Part shown: in pieces, positions 44,994 to 52,509 of the stretch | Layout of the letters: each line of letters starts with the position of its first letter | Numbering within the stretch: position 1 is the first letter of the stretch | From: Sulfurospirillum sp. | GTDB lineage: Bacteria; Campylobacterota; Campylobacteria; Campylobacterales; Sulfurospirillaceae | Assembly (NCBI GenBank): GCA_026988125.1 | Contig: JALSLU010000083.1 | Coordinates: 1-52,509, forward strand | Direction: 5' to 3' | Length of the DNA: 52,509 nt | Translations under genes and position numbers: made by a program | Notes under the pieces: model-generated | What the model was told of the DNA's origin: nothing | What the model saw: the letters and a program-made list of their open reading frames with translations, nothing else | The model's database searches: none

Positions 44994-45016
44994 GAGGGGA
45001 ATTAATTTATCCCCTC
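44994..45016 (-). other. Intercistronic hairpin between icd and mdh
   Basis: GAGGGGA (44994-45000) pairs with TCCCCTC (45010-45016) over a 9-nt AT loop, just downstream of the icd stop on the minus strand. After it only TTAACAATAC follows, so the U tract is weak. It could be an attenuator, a partial terminator or an mRNA stability element that lowers mdh relative to icd. Confidence 0.5.
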
Positions 45017-45021
45017 AAAAA

Positions 45022-47193
45022 TTATATGTTATTTATGATAGCATTGAGCGTAGCACTAGGTCTCATAGCCTCTGCTGCTTTTTTATCATCTGGCTTAAAG
45101 TATCCTCCTATATCTTTTGCCTGACCTTCTGCATTTTTTAACTCCTCAAGGATTTTTGCTTCATTATCAGCCAACTCTTTTGCAACTTTAGCAAATTTAT
45201 CATCACTCTTACCAAGAGCTTCTGCCCAGTATCTTGCTAGGTAGTAGTGACTAGCTTTATTATCAGGCTCACCACACTTTCTACTTGGCTCTTTTGAGTT
45301 GTCAAGGTATGCTTCATTGGCACTATCTAGCGCTTCACAAACTGCTTTAACTTTTTCATCACCAGTTTTATTATAAATCATTCTTAAAGACTCAGCAAGT
45401 GCTAAAAATTCACCTAGTGAATCCCATCTTAAATGACCCTCTTTCAAGAATTGCTCAACATGTTTAGGTGCACTTCCTCCAGCACCTGTTTCAAACAATC
45501 CTCCACCAGCTAAAAGTGGAACTATACTCATCATTTTAGCACTAGTTCCTAGCTCTAAAATTGGGAATAGATCAGTTAAATAATCTCTTAAAACATTTCC
45601 TGTAACAGAGATAGTGTTTAATCCTTTTCTTATTCTTTTTAGTGAGAATTTCATTGCTTGCTCAGGAGCCATTATGTGAAACTCTATAGGATCTTTCTCT
45701 AAATGAGGTGGTAGGTACTCTACTACTCTTTTAATTAAGTTTGCATCATGAGCTCTATTTGAATCTAGCCAAAAAACAATTGGATCGCCAGTTAATTTTC
45801 CTCTTTCGTGTCCTAATCTTACCCAATCTTTAACTGCAACATCTTTAACCTTATATAATCTCCAAATGTCACCCTTTTTAACACTGTGGCTCATTAGGAT
45901 ATTGCCATCGCTATCTTTAACATCCATAACACCATCTTCTGGAATCTTATATGTAAAAGGGTGCGAACCATACTCTTCAGCTTTTTTAGCCATCAATCCA
46001 ACATTACTAACATGGCCCATAGTAGATACATCAAACTGTCCATTTACTTTACAATCCTCAAGCATCTTGCTATACATTCTAGCATATGTTCTATCTGGAA
46101 TAACAGCAACACACTCTTGAAGCTCTCCATCTTTATTCCACATTTTTCCACCCTCTCTTATTACAGGAGGCATAGATGCATCAATGATAATATCATTTGA
46201 GAAGTGTAGGTTAGTTATACCTTTGTCACTATCTACCATAGCTATGTTTGGTCTATTTTCATAAACTTTTTTAACAGCCTCTTTTATCTCATTTTGCTTA
46301 TCTTCTGGAAGTTTTTGAATTTTTGCTTCAAAATCACCCATTCCTAAGTCAGGATTAAACCCAACACTCTCTAAATCATCTTTATATTTCTCTAAAACAT
46401 CACTATAATAGCTCTTCACCGCATGACCAAACATAATTGGATCACTTACCTTCATCATTGTAGCTTTTAAATGAACTGACCAAAGAAGATCATTCTCTTT
46501 TGCATCATTGATTGTTTTGTTTAAAAATGAATCAAGCTCACAAGCACTTAAAAAAGATGATGAAACGATTTCTCTATCTTCGACATCTAAAGTTTGCAGG
46601 CATTTTCCATTTAAATTAATGCTAAGTGTATCGTTTTTACTCATTATTACAGATTGCTCATTTGCATAGAAATCATTTTTTTCCATATGGGCTACATAAG
46701 CTTTACAATTATCACTAAATGGTTTTAATCTATGTGGATTCTTTTGAGCAAACTTTTTAACTGCAGTTGCAGCTCTTCTATCGCTATTTCCCTCTCTTAA
46801 AACTGGATTAACAGCACTTCCTAAACAGGTTGCATACTTTGTTTGAATCTCTTTTTCTTCTTCATTCTTAGGCTCTTCTGGATAATCTGGCAAGTCAAAA
46901 CCTTGCTCATTAAGTTCAGCTATACAAGCCTTAAGCTGAGGAATTGAAGCAGATATATTTGGAAGCTTTATGATGTTTGCTTCTGGCTTTAAAACTAGCT
47001 CTCCTAGCTTTGCTAACTCATCATCCATTTTTCCCATAGCAGCTAAAACTCTACCTGCAAGTGAAATATCACTCAACTCTACTTCAACATTTGCCTCTTT
47101 TAAAAATTTCTCTACTATTGGAAGTAAAGAATAAGTTGCTAAAGCTGGTGCTTCGTCTATCTTAGTCCAAACAATTTTTGAAACTGGCGCCAT
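45022..47193 (-). CDS. icd: Monomeric NADP-type isocitrate dehydrogenase
   Basis: Large monomeric isocitrate dehydrogenase, 723 residues, a family (about 740 aa) unrelated in architecture to the dimeric ~420-aa enzyme. Family stretches are KIVWTKIDEAPALATYSLLPIV at the start, VNPVLREGNSDRRAA, SVMSKNDTLS-like substrate region and GTSAKMMSIVPLLAGGGLFETGAGGSAPKHVEQ. It makes 2-oxoglutarate or, in the reductive direction, isocitrate. ATG 47193 has AAGGAG upstream. It heads the operon. Cofactor specificity (NADP) is family knowledge. Confidence 0.95.
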   Translation of the reverse strand: MAPVSKIVWTKIDEAPALATYSLLPIVEKFLKEANVEVELSDISLAGRVLAAMGKMDDELAKLGELVLKPEANIIKLPNISASIPQLKACIAELNEQGFDLPDYPEEPKNEEEKEIQTKYATCLGSAVNPVLREGNSDRRAATAVKKFAQKNPHRLKPFSDNCKAYVAHMEKNDFYANEQSVIMSKNDTLSINLNGKCLQTLDVEDREIVSSSFLSACELDSFLNKTINDAKENDLLWSVHLKATMMKVSDPIMFGHAVKSYYSDVLEKYKDDLESVGFNPDLGMGDFEAKIQKLPEDKQNEIKEAVKKVYENRPNIAMVDSDKGITNLHFSNDIIIDASMPPVIREGGKMWNKDGELQECVAVIPDRTYARMYSKMLEDCKVNGQFDVSTMGHVSNVGLMAKKAEEYGSHPFTYKIPEDGVMDVKDSDGNILMSHSVKKGDIWRLYKVKDVAVKDWVRLGHERGKLTGDPIVFWLDSNRAHDANLIKRVVEYLPPHLEKDPIEFHIMAPEQAMKFSLKRIRKGLNTISVTGNVLRDYLTDLFPILELGTSAKMMSIVPLLAGGGLFETGAGGSAPKHVEQFLKEGHLRWDSLGEFLALAESLRMIYNKTGDEKVKAVCEALDSANEAYLDNSKEPSRKCGEPDNKASHYYLARYWAEALGKSDDKFAKVAKELADNEAKILEELKNAEGQAKDIGGYFKPDDKKAAEAMRPSATLNAIINNI

Positions 47194-47358
47194 TTAATCT
47201 CCTTGAATTTAAAGTTTATGATAGTACTATATAGATTAATTTCTTTTAACATTTTTAAACAAAAGATTTTATTTATATAATTTTAAATTTTGTGTAATTT
47301 TAACTTTAAGTGTAATGAAACTATCTGTTTTATGAATTTATTTTAAGCTTTATTTAAG
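47194..47358 (-). promoter_or_regulatory. Upstream region of the icd operon
   Basis: This AT-rich stretch between icd and the mltG terminator has no ORF. On the minus strand the sequence around 47226-47231 (TATAGT) lies about 33 bp before the icd ATG and is a plausible but imperfect -10. Further away (about 47277) the plus strand shows TATATAAT. No operator or riboswitch pattern is evident. Confidence 0.35.
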
Positions 47359-47409
47359 GACACCTTTAAAAAAAACTAGCTCTTTGTGCTAGGGTTTTTT
47401 AGAGGTGTC
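47359..47409. terminator. Long hairpin terminator over the mltG stop codon
   Basis: Arms of 22 bp at 47359-47380 (GACACCTTT...CTAGC) and 47388-47409 flank a 7-nt loop and match at 19 of 22 positions. The right arm includes the last codons and stop of mltG. On the minus strand the core stem CTAGC/GCTAG is followed by eight T's, an intrinsic terminator; on the plus strand T6 also follows the stem, so it may be bidirectional. Confidence 0.75.
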
Positions 47410-48342
47410 TTTAATATTTAAAAGATGTCTTTTATAGTTTTTTGAGAAGATATGTTTGCCATTTTTCCCTCTTACAAAGTAGAGATAATCGGTTTTTTTG
47501 GGAAAAATGGCTGCTAAAATTGCCTCTTTAGATACACTACATACTGGACTAGGAGGTAAACCTTTGAATTTGTAAGTATTGAACTTTGTATTGTCCGATT
47601 TAATCCTTTTAGGTGTAACTTTTATATGCGAATACTTACCATAATTAAGTGTTCCATCCATTTGTAACTTCATACCACGCTTTAACCTGTTGTAAATAAC
47701 AGATGAAATTATTGGCATCTCTTGAGTATTTGCTGCCTCTTTTTGAATTATGGAAGCAATTATTAGATACCTATACCAACTTTTTTTATTGTATGTTCTA
47801 AAAATTTTTATTGCCATCTCTTTATGAAATTTATATGCATAGCTCAGAAGATAAACAATCAAATGTTTCTGACTGATACCCATAGGTATATGATAGGTTT
47901 GTGGAACAATGTAGCCATCTCTTAAAGGACTTAAATCAATATAATATCTCATTAATTTTTCATAAGAGAGAGAGTACTTTTGTGAAATTTGCTTTAAAAA
48001 TATCTCTATAGTCTCTCCAGGAATCAAAGTGATCTCATTTAAAGCTGCCTTTGAAGTGGCCAATTTATACAAAAAATCTCCCCTGCTTAATCTATTTTCA
48101 CCTATGTTTATCCATCCATATTGTGGTTTTCCTATAAAAAAGAGTATATACTTATCTACCGTTGGAGAGAGATTAAACTTCTGCTTTGTTAAATATGTTA
48201 TAATCCCACCTATAGAGCCTTTTGGGATATTTACAACCTTTGTAGAGATGATTGGTTGAGAGAGATAAAATATAAGTGAAGCCATGATTATAAGCATAAC
48301 ATCTAAAGTTATAAAAAGTATTTGGACTCTATTTTTAATCAT
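47389..48342 (-). CDS. mltG: Endolytic murein transglycosylase MltG (YceG)
   Basis: Inner-membrane lytic transglycosylase that ends nascent glycan strands. From Met at 48342 it is 317 residues; the track ORF runs up to 48405. A membrane helix near the start (VQILFITLDVMLIIMASLIFYL) is followed by the YceG domain. The catalytic Glu motif is ASIIQKEA (usually ASIVEKET), with VIYNRLKRGMKLQMDGTLNYG, YKFKGLPPSPVCSVSKEAI and DYLYFVRGKNGKHIFS. Start is uncertain; it overlaps the divergent AsmA-like gene. Stop lies in a long hairpin. Confidence 0.9.
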   Translation of the reverse strand: MIKNRVQILFITLDVMLIIMASLIFYLSQPIISTKVVNIPKGSIGGIITYLTKQKFNLSPTVDKYILFFIGKPQYGWINIGENRLSRGDFLYKLATSKAALNEITLIPGETIEIFLKQISQKYSLSYEKLMRYYIDLSPLRDGYIVPQTYHIPMGISQKHLIVYLLSYAYKFHKEMAIKIFRTYNKKSWYRYLIIASIIQKEAANTQEMPIISSVIYNRLKRGMKLQMDGTLNYGKYSHIKVTPKRIKSDNTKFNTYKFKGLPPSPVCSVSKEAILAAIFPKKTDYLYFVRGKNGKHIFSKNYKRHLLNIKDTSKKP

Positions 48343-50845
48343 AATTATTTTAGCTACCCTACTTTTTTTAGTTTTAAAAAATGGTATAAGAGTTGAACAA
48401 ATCACTTTACCGAAATTTCAAATAGAGCAATTCTACATAAAATTAGATAAAAAACTGATTGTAAGTATTGATAAAGTTAAAATATTTAATAAAAACAAAG
48501 CTTCTTCATCAATCAAAGAGATAAAAAATATTTTAACTTACATACCATATCTAAATAAATTTTTTGACTCGATCTCAATAAGAAGTGTAAAGTTAGACGA
48601 TAAAGAGATTAAGTTACTATACAAAGATAACATATTTTACATAGATAGTAACTTTTTAAGTATTAACTCAACAATACACCCTTGGAAAAATAGTATTGAG
48701 ATTAAGATAAAGCAGATGAATTTAAAAGATTACAAAGTTAAATTAAAAGGAAATTTAAATCTAAATTTGGATAAAAAGAGCTTTATATTTCAGGGAAATT
48801 TTTCAACCTTTAACATAGTTGGAAATTTAAATTTAAGTTATGAAGATTCGATTTTAAACTATAAACTATCTACAAAAAAGTTTAATACCCTAAAACCATT
48901 TATGGATTTTTTATCTAAAAAAATTGCATTACGGGAAATTATATCTGCTTGGATATATAAAAGAATTGTTGCAAAAGAGTATAAATTACACTATTTGGAG
49001 GGAAAACTAAATCTCGAAACTTTGGAGTACTATCCAGAAGAGATGAATGCAATGGCAAGTGCAAAAGATGTAGTTGTAAAATTTTCAAAAGAGGTTCCTG
49101 CTGCTGTTGTTGATGACTTAGATATAGTTCTAAAAGATAACAAGCTCATATTTAAAGTCAAAAAGGCTACATATGAAAAAAAAGATATAAGTAAATCTAA
49201 AATTCACATTTATAATGTTTTAACAAGAGGAGCAGGAATAATTATAGATATAAAAACAAAAACTCTCTTAGATGATTCCATACATAAAATATTAAAAGCT
49301 TTTAAAATAAAGATTCCAATAATGCAAAAATCAGGATACACCGATACTAATGTTTTTCTTGATATAGATTTTGAGCCAATTGGCATAAAAAGTTATAAAG
49401 GTACCTTTGTAGTTAAAAACTCACTTTTGAGTATTTCAAATGTTCCAATGTTTACAAAAAAAGCTTATATTGAGTTAGATAATGATTATGTCTACATAAA
49501 AAACTCAAACCTTAAATATAAAAAGCTTTTCGATTTAAATACAACCGGAACATTTGACATCAAAAAAAATAGCTACAAAAGCATAAATTACATAAATTCA
49601 CTAAATGTTAAACTTGGAAGTACTGAACTACTAAATATAAAAAATTCAACAACACCCTCTAGTTTAAAGGTATCCAAAGATGGTACAACTATAGTTTTAA
49701 ACAAGCTAGATACAACACTTTCATTTAAACAAAAGAGTACATTCATAGTAAAAAATTTAAAAAATTTAAAAAAGAATTCAAAAATTATGCAAGAGCTTAA
49801 AATTGATAATGCTGATGTATTCGTAGAGACTGAAGATTTTAAAGATTTTAAAATTTTGGCCAATATAAAAAAAATAGACTTACCTCTATATAAAAACAAT
49901 AAAAAAGTTGACTCTCTTTTATTAAATATTAGTACCAATGGAGATAGCTTTTATGCAACTTCGAAAGATAAAAGTATAAAAATTTCTCAAAAAGATTTTT
50001 TAATGGTTGAATTTGAAAAATATAATTTTATGCTAAATGATGGAAATTCAACTTTAAACTTAAAACAAGATTTAATCGTTAAAGCAAAAAATTCAAATAT
50101 TATCTTGAAAAAGCCAAATAAAATTTTACTGAGTGATAAATTTAGATTAAAGATTGATGCAACAAAAAGAGAGCTTAAATTTGACTCTTCTTTTTCAAAT
50201 CAATCTATGCACATAGAGAAAAACAGCAACTTTTTTAAAGTAGATACCACAAATCTAAATGATGTCTTTATAAATAGCCTACTAGGAGAAAAAATATTTG
50301 AAAATGGAAAATTTAGAATAACAATTTTAGGAAAAAACAAAGATAATTTTAGTGGAAAATTTTTCGCATCAAATTCGACACTCAAGAGAATGAAATTTTA
50401 CAATAATTTAATGGCACTAATCAATACAGTACCATCACTACTTACTTTTAAAGCTCCAGGTTTTAATGAAGATGGCTTCTCACTAAATAAAATGATGTTA
50501 GATTTTATCTACAAAAATGGAGTAATAACTTTTAAAAAAATTGATATAGATGGTAAAAGTACTGATGTTATAGGTCACGGTATATACAATACAAAAAATT
50601 CCTCAATAAATTTAACTCTACAGCTATCCATTTTAAAAAGTTTAAGTAGTGTTGTAAAAAATATTCCTATAGTAAACTATATTATACTAGGGAAAGACAA
50701 CAAATTCTACACCAATATCAGTGTTTCTGGGGATATAGATAATTTGAAAATAAAAACAAATATACTTAAAGATACAGCCATAACCCCGTTAGATATAATC
50801 AAAAGAACACTTCAAACACCTTTTAAAATTTTTGAAGCTAACTAA
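48284..50845 (+). CDS. AsmA/YhdP-like (DUF3971-type) envelope protein
   Basis: A large bitopic protein of 853 residues. One N-terminal helix at about 14-32 (WTLFLIIIILATLLFLVL) is followed by a long periplasmic region rich in beta-strands and polar Asn/Lys/Ser stretches. The C-terminal region (SSINLTLQLSILKSLSSVVKNIPIVNYIILGKDN... and ending TPFKIFEAN) resembles the AsmA/YhdP C-terminal domain. YhdP/TamB/AsmA proteins are proposed lipid-transport bridges to the outer membrane. Start ATG 48284 lies inside mltG; no alternative in-frame Met precedes the TM. Function by family only. Confidence 0.78.
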   Translation: MIISITSKVIKSIWTLFLIIIILATLLFLVLKNGIRVEQITLPKFQIEQFYIKLDKKLIVSIDKVKIFNKNKASSSIKEIKNILTYIPYLNKFFDSISIRSVKLDDKEIKLLYKDNIFYIDSNFLSINSTIHPWKNSIEIKIKQMNLKDYKVKLKGNLNLNLDKKSFIFQGNFSTFNIVGNLNLSYEDSILNYKLSTKKFNTLKPFMDFLSKKIALREIISAWIYKRIVAKEYKLHYLEGKLNLETLEYYPEEMNAMASAKDVVVKFSKEVPAAVVDDLDIVLKDNKLIFKVKKATYEKKDISKSKIHIYNVLTRGAGIIIDIKTKTLLDDSIHKILKAFKIKIPIMQKSGYTDTNVFLDIDFEPIGIKSYKGTFVVKNSLLSISNVPMFTKKAYIELDNDYVYIKNSNLKYKKLFDLNTTGTFDIKKNSYKSINYINSLNVKLGSTELLNIKNSTTPSSLKVSKDGTTIVLNKLDTTLSFKQKSTFIVKNLKNLKKNSKIMQELKIDNADVFVETEDFKDFKILANIKKIDLPLYKNNKKVDSLLLNISTNGDSFYATSKDKSIKISQKDFLMVEFEKYNFMLNDGNSTLNLKQDLIVKAKNSNIILKKPNKILLSDKFRLKIDATKRELKFDSSFSNQSMHIEKNSNFFKVDTTNLNDVFINSLLGEKIFENGKFRITILGKNKDNFSGKFFASNSTLKRMKFYNNLMALINTVPSLLTFKAPGFNEDGFSLNKMMLDFIYKNGVITFKKIDIDGKSTDVIGHGIYNTKNSSINLTLQLSILKSLSSVVKNIPIVNYIILGKDNKFYTNISVSGDIDNLKIKTNILKDTAITPLDIIKRTLQTPFKIFEAN

Positions 50846-50929
50846 ATGCTAATTTATTTTTTGATCTTTTCTTGGGAGGAGTGTTAAAAATTTCGTGTCA
50901 ATCTGATAAAATAATATCAAGGATTGACA
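50846..50929 (+). other. AT-rich gap, possible left end of an insertion sequence
   Basis: An 84-bp stretch before the transposase remnant. GAGTGTTAAAAATTTCGTGTCA (50879-50900) has the look of an IS256-type terminal inverted repeat, but no matching right copy was found to the right, so the assignment is weak. No terminator for the AsmA-like gene was seen here. Confidence 0.3.
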
Positions 50930-51204
50930 ATGGAAGAGAAAATAGAATTTGATTTCGATGAAATACTCAAAGAGTTTAGAAATGGTAAAAAACTTACAGG
51001 AAAAAGTGGGCTTTTAGCTCCACTAATCAAATAACTTACAGAAGCAGCACTCGAAGCAGAGGTAGAGTCTCATATTGCCAATGATGTACTTAGTGGGAAA
51101 CCTAACAGAAGAAATGGTTTTAATAAAAAACTATCAAAGCTACCAGTGATGGAACCTTTGAATTAGAGTTAGTATTAGCGGGAGTGCTAGAATTTTAATG
51201 GATG
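50930..51204 (+). pseudogene. Decayed IS256-family transposase N-terminal remnant
   Basis: From ATG 50930 the frame reads MEEKIEFDFDEILKEFRNGKK...LLAPLIK, then an in-frame TAA (about 51032), then LTEAALEAEVESHIANDVL...NRRNGFNKK, the N-terminal part of IS256/mutator-type transposases. A one-base deletion in the A6 run at 51125-51130 shifts frame; in the new frame TIKATSDGTFELELVLAG follows before a stop near 51199. The catalytic DDE domain is absent. Three lesions (nonsense, frameshift, truncation) make it a dead copy. Neighbouring genes look intact. Not in the ORF track. Confidence 0.8.
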
Positions 51205-51271
51205 TAAATGTCAATGTACCAAGATAAAGTATTAAATGAAGAGAGTACAGTACATTTAAATGTACTCTCAA
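51205..51271. other. Non-coding tail with palindrome and hairpin
   Basis: Between the transposase remnant and the minus-strand gene. GAGAGTAC (51241-51248) pairs with GTACTCTC (51262-51269); inside lies an 18-bp perfect palindrome AGTACATTTAAATGTACT. Right after the stop at 51272, it could be the minus-strand terminator, though the T tract is poor. The 66-aa plus ORF at 51208 reads through it and is not convincing. Confidence 0.5.
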
Positions 51272-52509
51272 CTACTTCCTGTTACTATGAACTTTTACAG
51301 CTTTTTTTAGTTCCAGAATTAACTCTTTTTGTCTATTATACATATACTTCAATAGATATACATCAAAAGGATTCTCTAAAATCGTCTCTACCACAACTTT
51401 TGTTTTAGTTTCTTCAACACTTTCAATAAAGATTACTTTCCCTTCTATATCCATCATAAAAAACCCATTTTCACCCAACTCGTTTGGTAACTTAAATTTT
51501 AATTTTACAGTAGTATTTTTCAACTCCATTGGAAGTGAATGATTTAAAATTATAGCTACAGCTTTTGTTGAGATATCCATAATATAGCCACTAAACGAAC
51601 TTTTAGAAAATGATATATTTATTGGTGTTCGTATGCTTGGTTGAACTCTAGTGTTTTTTCTACTATTTGCACTGGTTTCTAACAATTTAAGATCATTGAT
51701 AACCACATATGATTTCTCTATATTTACATAAACAACATTTGCTTCTATATCTTTTTCTAAATCTGGAATCTGAAGTACAGTTTTTTGCTCAAATTGCATT
51801 GAGTAGCCTTGAATAGTATCGCTATGAAGATAGTAGTTATCTTCTTCAACTTTTAAGACTTTTGAGCGAGTATTTATACACAGACCTTTATAAATGTTTA
51901 AGAGTTTAATTGGAGTTTTATTTACCAAATATGTCTCTAGTGTGTGACTGATTAATTCATTTTCATCTATTTCATTATTAAAATGATTTATCTCATAAAA
52001 ATCACAGCTATTAAAGGCATTTTTTAAGTATGAGTGCCGATTAATTTGCTCTATAGTATCTATTGTATTGTTTATCTCAAGTTTGCTTATATTTAATAAT
52101 GTGGAAGTGATGATTGAAGAAATTTTTTTATCAATTTTGGTCAGAATTAATCTTTGATGGAGAGATTCAAGTTCAATTTTTGCACTTTCAAAATTATAGT
52201 TTTCAACCAATAAAATGAAACAGTGAGAACTCCACTGAAATATATCTTGCGATAACTCCTTTTTATATACAAAAAGCTCTTCAACAAATTTTTTCGCAAA
52301 CTCATACATAGCTATGTGCCCATAAGTACTTAAAAGTTTTTCAAAGTTATTTAAATTTATGCAGGCAATACATAATTCTTTTGCTTCAATCGAATTTTGA
52401 GCCAACTTATCTTTTAATATCTCTATAAACTGAAATCTACTTTTTGTTACAAATTTTTCGACACTATTCTCAACTTTTTCTAACGGAACTATTGTAATAA
52501 GTTTTTCAC
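51272..52509 (-). CDS. GGDEF-like (degenerate) plus PilZ-like signalling protein, 5'-truncated
   Basis: The track ORF starts at TTG 52405, but the frame stays open to the window edge (EKLITIVPLEKVENSVEKFVTKSRFQFIEIL...), so the N-terminus is outside. Visible part about 411 residues. The first ~120 (RFQFIEIL, ACINLNNFEKLLSTYGH, QWSSHCFILLVE) resemble a GGDEF fold in which the GGDEF motif position is replaced (SSHCF), so no cyclase activity is expected. The C-terminal ~110 resemble PilZ: RKNTRVQPS (RxxxR) and IMDISTKA (DxSxxG with Ala for Gly). A c-di-GMP receptor is plausible. Further N-terminal domains may exist. Confidence 0.7.
   Translation of the reverse strand, partial: EKLITIVPLEKVENSVEKFVTKSRFQFIEILKDKLAQNSIEAKELCIACINLNNFEKLLSTYGHIAMYEFAKKFVEELFVYKKELSQDIFQWSSHCFILLVENYNFESAKIELESLHQRLILTKIDKKISSIITSTLLNISKLEINNTIDTIEQINRHSYLKNAFNSCDFYEINHFNNEIDENELISHTLETYLVNKTPIKLLNIYKGLCINTRSKVLKVEEDNYYLHSDTIQGYSMQFEQKTVLQIPDLEKDIEANVVYVNIEKSYVVINDLKLLETSANSRKNTRVQPSIRTPINISFSKSSFSGYIMDISTKAVAIILNHSLPMELKNTTVKLKFKLPNELGENGFFMMDIEGKVIFIESVEETKTKVVVETILENPFDVYLLKYMYNRQKELILELKKAVKVHSNRK

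Noticed and set aside
44959-45141. Plus-strand 60-aa ORF over the icd/mdh junction
   Set aside because: Antisense to two secure genes, and its start lies in the mdh start region.
51208-51408. Plus-strand 66-aa ORF after the transposase remnant
   Set aside because: Overlaps the end of the minus-strand PilZ-like gene and the hairpin; no ribosome site or similarity recognised.
1-52509. CRISPR arrays, tRNA or rRNA genes
   Set aside because: No repeat-spacer pattern and no cloverleaf or rRNA-like stretch was noticed in any gap.

Overview
The window looks like chromosomal DNA from a Campylobacterota (epsilonproteobacterial) organism. The sequence is AT-rich, genes are tightly packed with many 1-11 bp overlaps, and several gene strings match orders I know from Campylobacter/Helicobacter: argG-rplI-hslV-hslU-era, ruvA-ddl-(Phd-like)-hydrolase-murF, murJ-cysS-msbA-pyrD-M16 protease-dapA-SDR, and icd-mdh-sucC-sucD-oorDABC. 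A complete 2-oxoglutarate:acceptor oxidoreductase, succinyl-CoA synthetase, two-subunit class I fumarase, malate dehydrogenase and a monomeric isocitrate dehydrogenase in one block fit a Sulfurimonas-like chemolithoautotroph with a reductive TCA cycle, but ATP-citrate lyase is not in the window and the genus cannot be fixed from sequence alone.

Layout. 1-4693 (+): 3' part of argG, a rhodanese, rplI, hslV, hslU, era. 4761-13988 (+): a nine-gene type II secretion/type IV pilus-like assembly cluster (PilM/PilN-like, PilO-like, PilP-like, secretin, ExeA/MshM-like ATPase, TPR-like membrane protein, an unknown exported protein, GspE/MshE ATPase, GspF/MshG platform). It resembles the MSHA and Campylobacter Cts (DNA-uptake) systems, has no pilin, prepilin peptidase or PilT gene locally, and is the best candidate for a poorly described system. 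13985-24192 (-): one long operon running from a FapA/DUF342 protein through ruvA, ddl, a Phd/YefM-like protein, an alpha/beta hydrolase, acylphosphatase, an unusual membrane-anchored MurF, pta and ackA to flgH. 24273-35241 (+): murJ, cysS, msbA, then pyrD, an M16 protease, dapA, a FabL-like SDR, pgsA, rseP and a YggS-type PLP protein. 35238-37424 (-): a REC-REC-PAS-PAS-HD-GYP regulator.

37518-47193 (-): the carbon-metabolism block icd, mdh, fumA, fumB, sucC, sucD, oorD, oorA, oorB, oorC, ending in a strong hairpin terminator. 47389-48342 (-): mltG, with a 22-bp-arm hairpin over its stop codon; its 5' end overlaps the divergent 853-aa AsmA/YhdP-like gene (48284-50845, +). 50846-51271 holds a decayed IS256-type transposase remnant. 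51272 to the right edge (-): a GGDEF-like (degenerate) plus PilZ-like protein whose reading frame stays open through the window edge, so its N-terminus is missing.

Functional themes are protein quality control and translation, envelope-spanning secretion/DNA uptake, peptidoglycan synthesis (ddl, murF, murJ, mltG), envelope lipids (msbA, pgsA, rseP, AsmA-like), central carbon metabolism (Pta-AckA and TCA/rTCA), and c-di-GMP signalling (HD-GYP and PilZ-like proteins). No tRNA, rRNA, CRISPR array or intact mobile element was seen.
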